Shown: positions 41,901-53,900 of the stretch, piece by piece
Position numbering within the stretch: the first letter of the stretch is position 1
How the letters are laid out: each line of letters opens with the position of its first letter
DNA from: Plazaster borealis
Taxonomy: Eukaryota > Echinodermata > Asteroidea > Forcipulatida > Labidiasteridae
Length of the DNA: 64,000 nucleotides
NCBI GenBank assembly: GCA_021014325.1
Contig: CM037462.1
Location: 20,418,135 to 20,482,134 of the forward strand
Direction: 5' to 3'
The notes under the pieces: generated by a model
What the model saw: the letters and a program-made list of their open reading frames with translations, nothing else
Databases searched by the model: none
Told to the model about the DNA's origin: nothing
Translations under genes and position numbers: made by a program

Positions 41901-44900
41901 TGTGAGGGACGAAATTGGGGGAAAAATCCACAAGACTGCAGGGCTTGCAGCTCAACATTTTTACTGGACCAAAATTTATTTTACAAGACCAGATTCAAAA
42001 TGAGTTGAACAAGCACTAAGAGAATATCTATCTCATTTGTCATGCTACTTTGATACTCAACAGAATTGAAAGATATATCAGATTCATCGTCAACATTTTC
42101 CACAAAGATTCTACACAATAAGGTATTACTGTTATTAGTCAATTGAAAAACACAAGACCACCGGGCTTGTCCAGTCGTGATTTTATTGGCCCAACGCTAA
42201 AAGTACTGGCCTCTGGCCAGAAAATGGAAAACAGAAAATTACTCATTGTAGCAGCTTGCTCTGGCAAATCACTATTCATCACAATTTGTCATAATTTTCT
42301 TGTCATTTTGTTACAGGTTGTCTGCCGATCAGGGTCACCCACATCACCACGGATACCAAGACATCGTTCTAGAATATCCCCAGTGGTAAGAAATGGCTTT
42401 GCCAAGAACTTCACAATATAATAAAAGTGGAAAGTCTTGACCTTAGTGCCCCCAAATCCATCAAAATCAAACATCTGGCGGATCATTAAAAACATATTTT
42501 GGTCAAATCTACATGTTCATTTTCAAACCAAACAACCCTACTTAGCATAAGAAGCATTGCTCAATTTCCTAAAATATTAGCATCTAGCTATTTTCCATTA
42601 GCCGAGACTCCTTGTGGAGCACCCAGTCTTCAGAATTTCCCGGAGTCCTTTTATTTTCCCTTTTTTGTTTTGTCCTTGGTCTCCATAAGGTACCGGAAGT
42701 GAGAGCAGAGTTTTCCAAACTTGAAAACTAATGGGTCTTAAATAGCACGGGAACATGTTTTTCCTGATGTTTTCAAATTAGAAGGAAATATAATCAAAAA
42801 TTTAATATTATGATGGAAAGATTTTCAATTGTAAAGGTCCTATGTGAGTATGAACATATTTTAATTCAAACACACACAGAAACCAATGTCAGGAAGTAAC
42901 ACCCCAGAGCGTGAAGATCAGCGTAAAATCAAGGCTTTATCAATTTAAAATGTCTGCAGGTATGAAAGCCTTGAATGCGTCACAAATCAATTTTCTGAAG
43001 ATAGATTGTTAGAAATTAAACGCTTCATAGAATAAGGTGTACAATGATTGCAGGTTAATGCTTTATAAAAACCATTTAAAGTTAGAAATTTGGGATAAAG
43101 CGGACAGCAATGATTGGTTTAAGCAAAACTGTTTTTATATAAGTTTTCTTTACAATGTTTGTTTAAATTAAAAACAAAATTCAAATATTCTGAGAACAGT
43201 AGGCCTACCTGCCCAGTTGCAGTATTTTGGCTCTACTTGTTCACAGTGTATCTTAGACTTGAAGACTAAATCATTCTTTTTGGTTCCAAATCCTTGGTTC
43301 ATTCTGGTTCAATTCTTGTATAAATCCAAGAATCATTATAAAACTTGTCATCAATTCCTTATTTATTTTCCAAAGCCTGTTTTTGGTTTAATTTGTTGCA
43401 AACACAAGTTTTGTTTTTCTGTGTATGACAAGGTCATATTGAAGGCTTTACCTCAAGCATTTACTCAAAAATTTGTTCTTTTATCCTTTACGCAGAGTTC
43501 CCGCCCTCCATCCCCACCGTTTGTTCACAGACGAAGCCCCTCCCCACAGGGAGAGATCTGTATCGCCATTGCTGAGGAAATCTTAAGGAAGAGAGTTGAA
43601 AGGTCGCTTCATGCCAGGCTGTACCTCCTACAGCAGAGTGGACCAAACTCATTCGTTATTGGTGGAGATTCACCCAATCACAAATACAAGGTCATCATTG
43701 GACCGCAGGTAACTTGTTAAAAAAACAACATTTTGCAGTGTTTTCTTCATTCGATTCAATTCTTCATGTTATTTTATCAACAGTCATTGAGGATCAAACC
43801 GCTAAGATTTGTAACTAAATGTTTAGCTTTTCGATGCATAGAGTTTTGTGGCCTGGCAGTCAAGTGTACCTAACTCAACAATCCTTGTTCTGGTATGTTG
43901 AATAGAAGCTTGGAATCCCAAGTTCAAGTCAGAAACATTCATGTACTACAAATTCCATTTTTTGACTTTTTGATTTTTGTTTTAATAGTCAAATCAGTTA
44001 AAATGTTAAATTTATTCAAGTAAATTTAATTGCTCAGAATGTAACCACATAATAAGAAACTTAAAATCATTCCGGATTAGTAAAGATAATTCGTTTGAGT
44101 CGCCGAAGCAAAAGAAAAGAGTCCCTTTTCTGTCCATTTATTCTGCTTCAATCGATTTAAATATTTTTACAAAATGAATTGGCCATTGCAAACTGCTTAC
44201 CAACCAAAATGACATGCAATATAAATGTAAAAAGTGGAAGTAACCACACGTTTTGACCTGAGCAGAGTCTTTCTCAAAGGCTAAAAATAGCTGAAGCATG
44301 TAAATATCAGGACAAGTTCTTTCAGAGCAAAGCAGGTTAAGTTTTGCCAGAAATATATTCTACTCGGCAATAGATAATATCAAATGGTGTTACTGCAAAC
44401 AAGTACCAAACAATACCTTAAATCTTAAAAACCATAGTAGGCCCTAACAGATGAAAAGTGTTCATACTTAAAAAAACCATGAAATCATCTAACGGACTAA
44501 GGATTTCACATGCTAAATGTCTCATTATATTTGTCTTGCATTAACTAAACACCCCCCCCCCAAGAGATCAGTAACAGGGGAAAAAAATTCATTTCCGGCT
44601 ACTTTTGCCCCAACCCGTCATCAGAGATGGATTGGAAACAGAAAAGACATCTGCCTCTATTTTTATTCGCCGTTCAAGTGTATCAATCTTAAAAATTCAA
44701 GGTGATTACGCCATTAGGTACTGTATGTATTAGCGCGCTGGTGTAGCAGTTAATTTCTCTCGGATACACGAGCGTAGGTCATTGTGCGCTGTAGCTATGG
44801 CAACCATGATACACTCGGTGAGAGTTTGTTGTGTAGTAACAGATGTTATTAATCATGGTTGTGCTGTCAACGACTATGGGTTGAAATTGGTTTTGAGAAT

Positions 44901-47900
44901 GCCGATTAAACCGCCCGTTTTTATAGCGCCTGCATGAAGAGGTGCAATAATGGTTAATATTTTACTGGTTTGCAAACAAAATGAGAAATCATTTTCAATA
45001 AATACTTTCTCTTTTTCAAAGAATATTATAATAATAATTTACAGTTTTGCAATGAAATTGCAATGAAACCAAGGAATAATGTATGACCGATCGGACAGAA
45101 ATAATGGTGATAACATCAAACCGGGCTATATTGACTTCTTCACAATTAGCATTTCTTACAAATTATTAAAGTGATATTTTTATTTTATTTTTTATATATC
45201 TATATCACAATTGGCAAATAATTAATGGGCTACTTACAAAAGTACTTGGATAAATTGTCAGTTTGGTGATTAGATAATTGATGACTTTCATGTTTCTTAA
45301 TTGATTATTAGTGTATATTAAAAGGGTTTGACAATAAATTGAGTCAATGGCCATCACAAATGTACCTCTGTTTTAAAACAAATTGTATTTAAACAGATAC
45401 TCTCTGTTTCAAATCAATTTTAAATTTTATTCTCAATATTGTAGTCCTGGTTTTGTTGCCGATTTAGATTTTGTACAACATGTACAAATCTTGTGCTGTT
45501 CACATTCTGTAAATTTAATCCCGTATATTTTTTGTGTATTTTCGTTTTTCAGAATTGTAACTGTGGCAAGGGGCCATTCTGTCTGCATGTATTATTTGTT
45601 ATGCTTCGTGTGTTCCAAGTGAAAGAGGGCGATCCAATGTTATGGAGTAGAACGCTCATGAACTATGAGGTAAGCCAGCCACTACTGACAACTCTCCCTC
45701 TAAGAGCTGTTTGTTTAGCAGATGGAACTTGCAGGCAAATCATAGCAGGTTACCAGCTTAAAACAACATATCAGTGCGTCAGTGCTAAAATGTTGTAGCT
45801 TGATTTCATTGTAATATCACATTGTGCACAAACAAGTCTACATGCAGAAATATTCTGCATTGGGTTTTTGTGTACAATTGGGATAGCTGTAGAGGGATAT
45901 GATGTCTGTGAGGTTTCAAACATGTTTGTTGTGTCAAGGCACTGGCGACCAAAACCTTTTGTTGCTCACCAAAATTTGTTCTTAAAACAGGCATGATATT
46001 CTTCCTACTTTAGTTTGATTTCTGATTATTTTGCCCTCAGGAAAATCTGAAAATTGTGATTCAAAAGCCTGAAATGTATATTAAAGCCTATGTGTATGTG
46101 TAGGTCAGCCCTTGCATTCAATAAAACTTATTCCTCCTTTTTCAAGGACCAAAGAAACATCATGCCTGTTACAAGTTGTCCCTAAAGAAGAGTAAGTCAA
46201 TTTCTTTGTATTTTACTTTTATAAACTTCAACTTGGAAATTGTCTCCACAGGTTGAGACGTTATTCAGAAACTACCAAGCCAGACAGAAGACACGGCTGA
46301 AACGTTCATCATCGAAAGCGACCAATCAGAGGAAGTCATCCAATGAGGGCTCAGTTGAGATGACATCATCTACCTGCACTGGTTCCTCCGATAACACAAT
46401 GAATAGCGATCAGAGGTAGTAGAGTGGGGACCAGTGACTCACATTTTCAAAATTATCTACTCAAACTAAGACTGTGTCAAAAGTACTTTTAAATTATGCT
46501 TATTTCTGTTGGTGTTTTGATCATCATAAAAAGAGAGGGTACAACACAACTTTTAATAATCAAAGAGAATTTTGGATGGATGAAAGGCAATCTATACTGA
46601 CAAATTTGCATATATTTATTAGCATACGCAGTCATTTGCATACAATAAGCATACACATTAATTAGCATAAGAAGTCATTAACATACGTTTATTAGCATAT
46701 ACACAGTAGCATACACTTCATTTGTATACACTTTTTTGTCTTGCAGCAGTAAGGAAGAGGATCTTTGCCCAATCTGCCTCTTGGAGATGATAGACGGAGA
46801 GAGTCTTGTGGTGTGCCAAGATGGCTGCCGTAACAGGCTTCACCATCACTGTGTTGCCATCTGTAAGTGTATATATCACATTCATGGGGCACTATCGTCA
46901 AGATCGAAGCCGGCCTGTGGCTTCATGGAATCATGAACCCTCACCCACTTACTGCATGCCCATGCCCTCTCTCCTTATGGTCCGATAGAGGGCGTGCACT
47001 AGCAGTAACTGGATGAGAGTTGTAGTCCATGGCTGTAATGTTTACATTTTTCCTTTTCGGCTGTAGAAATTCCAGTGGAAAAAATTATTTTGACATAAGA
47101 CTCGGTTATTAACAACTGCCGTTTGTTTCCCTTAAAACTAACAGGGGCAGCGGAATGTGAGAGACAGAACGAAGCCCTCAACTGCCCCCTCTGTCGTACA
47201 AAGTGGGACACTCCACATGAGGATGGTGGTGATACACCCCCCAACGAATGCAATGGTGCACCCCCTAACACTAGGATACCCTCTCCAGCACCCTCACCAA
47301 GGCTGATGAGGCGTGCCAGCAGACAACAGTCGGATAACAGTGAGCTGCCTCCCGAAACCATTCCTTGGATCGAGGTGGGTCATGAATTTATCATTTTCAC
47401 TTCCTTTAACGTGATCAAATTCCCATAGCGATACAAACTTTCAACCTTTTAACCCTGCAAGCGCCGAAAACGTTCTGAAACGTCATGCTGAATATCCATC
47501 CACAGACCACCAACGTTCCCTTACGTTTAGACTGGTCTCCTGTCTTTATCCCTAAGGATAAATACACTTTATTCACGAGCCTCGAAGTGTGATGTCAGGT
47601 GTTCAGGCTACCTTACGTTCTAACCTTTGAGTGCCGCCGACAATCTGAAACGTCATACTGAATATCCATCCATAAGAAAGATTTTAAAATGGCCGGCCTG
47701 TGGATTCAGAATTACCAAAATGCGGCCGGCACTTTAAGGGTATATACACTGTGCTTGTAGGTTTGTCAAAAACATGGATGCGTCCACACAGTTTCAAAAC
47801 AGGCAATTTAGCACCTACATGTACATTCATTATAACACAGTCCTATGGTACATCATGACTAAGGCCCAGGCCCAGTTTCATGTCTCCACTTACTGTAACC

Positions 47901-50900
47901 AAACAAACCGGCTCCTAAGGAGGAAAACAAAATCCATGGTTAATTTAATTCATTTTTCACAAGTTGGCAATTAATTTTTGCTTGTGCACTCGATCGTGTG
48001 CTAAGCATTCTTTGCTTACACAGCTAGTGCAGACATTTGGTGCTAATCTGTAAGCACAAAATTTAGTGGTAAGTAGATCCATGAAAACAGGCCCAGTTAC
48101 GTACATTTAGACTGAAATTTCACCATCAATGTACATTGTATTAATATTGATTGTTTGTTTTTTCACCAGGAATTCTCTGAAGATATCATTCGGCCGTTGT
48201 TCTCTCGGGAATGGAGCCTCCGTGAAACTGGTTTCCATCACCTGAGGCCGGCCATGCGTGCCAAGATGCAATCACAGGAGGGGGATGTCGTTTACCGGCA
48301 GCCTGATGAAGCTTTGATCAAGAGTTGCTGTGAGATACTTGCTCTTGGATGCTCGGATCCCGTGTACAAGGTTTATGTAGCTGCACTGGTAAGGCCACTT
48401 TCACTACTGCTGCATTGGTTTAACTCTTTCTCGCGCCGACCGGTTGCTAGGGGTTGGTTGAAATCCCTTCAGAAAAATAGTTTATATGATTTGAGGCATT
48501 GCATTGTGGGGTATCAATGTATATTTGGCTTGCGGTTTATCTACTTTGCTGTGTAGATTTTTTGTTCTTTGAGAACTTGTCTTGCTATATTCTACTGCCG
48601 CTGAGTAGATTTTCAGAATTCGGGAGACTACCAAGTTCTGAAAAGAACTGTCCTGAAAAATAGTTGTAAAACGAAAAATAAAGATTGCACGGCTGTACAG
48701 TTTTCAGAAATGGAAAGAGGACTCCTGAGGGTGCTATTGTGACCTGTTTTAAGGGGGGGTCGCCATTTGCAAAAATCAGTTTATCACTTGTGTGTGCCAT
48801 TGACTATTATCATACTGACGCCATATTTAGTCTTGCTCCCTATGTGGGATAGCATTGCTGATTACTGATTCTAATTCTATTGGACGGGGACCAGACTATT
48901 TTTCCCTTCCAGCCCCTGTTTGGTTTAAATTAATTTGAGTGTTAGGGGGGGAAAAAGATGGTTTGCACCATGATAAAGGTCTAGTTTATATAAATAGTGA
49001 CTTGATAACTGTTGTTAACATCATAGACCAATTTTGACATTACTTACAAAAGAGCCACTACAGAGCCTGGACCTCCTGCAGGCTTTGATTTGTACACGGC
49101 TCATTGGAAGAAAGCATCAAATCTTACATTTTATGCTTGGTATGGTGTTCATCTCAAACGTTGTTTCGATTTTGTAATTACGATACAAAATGTGAAATTT
49201 CTTATTTGACTTGGGTAGTATCTTGCCTGTCCTAAAATGCCATGGAATGCACAAAACCACTCTCTTTGTAAACAAAATGAATTGTTCGATAGAATCACAT
49301 CCATGTTGCCCTTTGACCTAGCAACTCATAGCTCGATGTAAGTGGTCATGTTTTTTGTTCTTGACAGAAAGGACTGCGGACTCTGCTGTCTTGTGTCCAG
49401 TGTTTCAATGACGAAGAGAGACAGAGATTGAGGCAACTACTCAAGCAAGTCATTGAACCAATCCTCTTCAAGTGTGCTGACGGAAACAGGTAAATAACTC
49501 GGCAATAGATAAAGAGTATGGCTATTTTCATTGCTTGTCAAACTTGATAACAGTTTATAAACTACTGGTGTATATAATCTAAAAAGATGTGTGAGACTTG
49601 CACAGTCTATTAAAGGTATCGTACACGCTTGGTAATGACTCAAAACAAATATTAGCATAAAAACTTACTTGGTAACAAGCAACGGAGAGCTGTTGATAGT
49701 ATAAAACATTGTAGGAAACGACTCTCTCTGAAGTTACGTAGTTTTTGAGAAAGAGGTAATTTCTCACTAAAATAATAAAAACTTCTTGCAAAAGTTTTTA
49801 TTCCTATCTGAAAGAACACAAATTTGTACAACAAGGGTGTTTTTTCTTTCATAATTTTCTTGCAACTTCGATGACCAATTGAGCCCAAATTTTCACAGGC
49901 TTGTTATTTTATGCATATGTTGGGATACACCAAGTGAGAACACTGGTCTTTGACAATTTCCAAACGTGTTCAGTGCCTTTAACATACATGTACTATTCAT
50001 AATCAAAGGCATATTCATTTTTCCAGACATTTTAAGTTCGAACTTTCACAAACATGTCAAAAATTTACAGCCAAGTCTTGGCGTATGGTGTGGATCATAC
50101 AGAAAAGCAATGTCTCTCACAGTTTTACTAGTCACTGTTAAGATGCAGTGATGATTGTCTCTTACATGTGCATCATTCTATGTGTCCCTTTACTATATAG
50201 ACGCACCAGTCAGCTGTCGATCTCTGCTCTGATTGAGCTGAGTAAAGGTCAAGCGGGTGAGCTGGCGTTGGGTCGTGAGGTCTCAGCATCAGGTTTGTTT
50301 AAATCTCTTTCCTCCCTCAAAGTAAATTGGATTCAACTAACTTCCATCATGTTCCGAAATAAACCTCATTATGCGGAAATCCATGGTTACTCACCTTCTG
50401 AATGATTTCCTCAAGTTAATTTGTTGAGATTTGGTATTGAAAACAAACTTTAACAAATCAAGTCAGTCAGAATGTTTAGGAAACCAGATTTCTGATTCCT
50501 GTGGACATTGAACTTGAGTAGCAGTGAAATTGCCCATTTACAAAGTCCTCAAGTGGAGACTGATTTTCTGGCATTTCTTGAAAAATTAGAAGAAAATATT
50601 TGATAGGTTACAGTCCTCTGTGGAATGTCTAGGTCTAAAGGTTATGCCTTTCCAATATCTTTTTTGAAGAGCCAAAGATTATGCAGTAATGGGCTTCTAA
50701 AAATTGATTATTTCAACAAGATTTTGACTTTGTTGATTTCATAGATTTGGTTGGTCTTGGCGCAGTGGAATACGTTGAAGAGTGCATCTTTGATTCTTCT
50801 CTGTCCTTCGAGCCAGCGTGGCAGCCCCATCTGGGTCGCTTGTACGTCCTTGAGAAACTCATGAAAGAATTCCCTGAGGAGTACGTCCCTAACCAGCATG

Positions 50901-53900
50901 AAGTGGTGCCAACACACAACTCTCGCTGCGATCGCCTGATGTGTGTCCTACGCTTCGCCCTGACGGCCATACCCAATGCCCACAGCCGCATCTGCAAGCT
51001 TGGTAAGAGACTCTTTGTGAACGTCGCCCGGAACACGGTCCACATGCCGCAGCTCTACGAGAAGGTCTCCGACTCGGTGGTGGAGCTGGACAACGATCTG
51101 CAGCATGGGCTGCAGCGACGCCTGACAAACATTCTGGATGACTTTGAGGCCTCCAGGAATGTCGCAGAACAGTTGCAGGAGACGGATATGCATATCTATG
51201 GGAGAGTCGTCGAAGACCTGGAGGATGATTTTGAAGGCATCGAGAGGGACAGTAAGACTGCCAAAGCAGCTCCAGAGGGCTTACTAACACCACCACCCAC
51301 CCCACCATCACAAGGTGCTACCCAATGCAAACAAGCAGCTTCCAAAATCCCTGTGCTGGTGCAGGATAATCAGGGACAAACTAGACCACACGTTGTCATC
51401 AGGAGTAGGACAAGTCTAAGGCAAAACAGTATGCAGGCCATCCAGAGCGACGGTACACCCAACAGGGCCACCAACAACCAAACCGAGGACCTCTCCGACC
51501 TGTCTCTGTCCATGTCTCCTGGCTCACCCACCGATCGTGCCATCACCTTCAAGAGCGAGGTAGCGACAGCCAACTCGTTGTCACCGACACACGCTCCAAA
51601 GGTCCCCAGCTGCAAGGAGCAGATTGAGATGGAGGAAGCGGAAGCCATTGCTGTTGCTATGGAAACATCAATTACCCAGAATCCTCTTCCAGTGGTACCA
51701 GGATTGACACCTGCCAAGGGCGAGGATGTGATAGTTCACATACAGAGTGAGGTAAGTAGTTTCATGTAGATATCTTTAGATGTGCACAGTTCATCTCCCC
51801 AAAGCTTTTGAATGTTCCTCGTTTGGGATTTTTAAATTCACCATGAATGTCTTCTTCTTTTTTTCCTAGGATGGTGACACACCAAGAGAGAAGTGCTATT
51901 TGGAGAAGGAGCATTGGGTTAAAGGGGTACTGCTGGGCACCGGTGCATTCTCAAGCTGCTACCAGTCAAGGGATATTAAGACAGGAACATTAATGGCTGT
52001 CAAACAGGTACTGCAAATTTATCACTTAAGCACTTTAACTTGAGTATTTCAACATGGCATTTTAGAAATTTGAAATTGTTACCATGAAGTTGATTTTCAA
52101 AAATGATTTCTCCTCCCCAGGTTTCATTCTTCAGGAATAAAGACCGCGACCAAGAGAAAGTGGTGACGTCCTTGATGCGTGAGATCAAACTCATGAAGGA
52201 GTTGGACCACCCCAACATCGTCAGACTGCTGGGTGCAACGAGGCACAATGGACATTTCAGTGTCTTTGTTGAGTGGATGGCAGGTATGTCCAATAGACCA
52301 GCTAGTCAGAATAGGAACAGTTAAGCCCGGTTCACACTTCACGCGAAAGCGAAAGCGAAGCGAACTTTCTTGCCTCACAATTGGGAAAAAAGCGTGAACC
52401 GATTATTACATCACAACAATTTGTTCGCTTTCGCATGGAGTATGATCGGCTTTACAGGGTGCTCAGCTTGTTGCACTTTATGTTTCCATCTTGTCCTACC
52501 AGATTTTATAAATTCTTTGGTCAATTCTTTGCTTTTTGGCTTGTGTATTTAGAAATTTGTTTTAATTACCAGAGTTGATGAGATCTTTTTGCAGTTCTGG
52601 GCCAAGTTAGGGTTAAAATTTCTGAAGAATTTCCTGTGGTTTTGTTTGCTATAAAGGTTTTCAGTATGGGTGAAATGCATGAAAGCAATCTATTAGTGAA
52701 TACTCCCCCACCCTCTCTATTATCCCATCTATCTCTCCTTCCCTACCCCCAGGTGGTTCAGTGGCCTCCGTTCTGTCTGCTTATGGTGCTTTTGAAGAGG
52801 CGGTGTTGTTGAAATACTCTAAACAGCTTCTTACTGGGGTGGCATTCCTCCACAGCAAGCATGTTGTACACAGAGATCTTAAAGGTAATGGGAAAGAAGT
52901 CTGTCAATCCTATACATGTTTTAAAGGCACTGGACACGTTTGGTAATTACTCAAAGTATATATTAGCAAAACAATTTACTTAGTAACGAGCAACGGAGAG
53001 CTGTTGATAGTATAAAACATTGTGAGAAACGAGTCCCTCTGAAGTAACGTAGTTTTTGAGAACGAGGTAATTTCTCACTAAAATATTTGAATCTGAGAAA
53101 GACTTAATGCCATCTGAAAGCACACAAATTTGTGCAACGAGGTTGTTCTTTCTTTCATTATTTTCTTGCAGCTTCGATGACCAATTGAGTCCAAATTTTC
53201 ACAGGTTTGTTATTTTATGCATATGTCTGGATACACCAAGTGAGAATACTGGTCTTTGACAATTTCCAAACGTGTCCAGTGCCTTTAAAGGGAACATAGG
53301 CAATCATTACAGGGCCGAATATTCCAAAATGCAAATAAATGCCCTCGAAGGTTTGCGATTGGCTTGAGTACCAATCATATGGCTCACCTGCACACTCAAA
53401 GCGTTGGGCATTCTAAACACGGCTGCGTACAAACATGCACAGTGATAAGGAATTTATTGGCAGTGGTAGTGTATGCACTGTTTGGTTGATACGCTCGGTG
53501 CATGAGGTACGCAAAACAACTCCTACTGAAAGAGAAAACAGGATCATTTTTATGCAACAATAAGAAAGCAATTTTGAAATATAATTCTTGAGATTGTTTG
53601 CAAAGATAATTCTACGTCATAGCACGAGTTGGTCATATCGGTAATCTTTTGTCAAATGATCTTGAATCTTGTGCATACAATTGTGAAAACTTACAACATA
53701 ATGATGGTATCTTTTTGTTAATTTCATCGAGCATGCCGTACGGCTGACGTGTGATCTCTTAACGCTTTGTGTATTTGATGTTTGATGAGCGCTATTTGTA
53801 ACAGGCATGATATTCTTCCTACTTTAGTCTGATTTCCGATTTTTTTGCCCTGGTAACAATCTGAAAAATTGTGATTAAATAGCCTGAAATGTCAGCCCTT

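Larger units (their letters stand above)
35438..42316. other. MAP3K1 intron 3 (6.9 kb)
   Basis: The largest intron. It holds family C, F, A, D and B repeats and a 154-bp direct duplication (separate entries). The stretches 36665-37925, 38176-39606 and 41060-42316 contain nothing recognised beyond a small GTAAGCGCTGAATG remnant near 41225. Confidence 0.7.

Noticed and set aside
50889..51311. 140-codon reverse-strand frame
   Set aside because: It is the shadow of MAP3K1 exon 13, Arg/Ser/Pro-rich from reverse-complement codon bias, with no domain.
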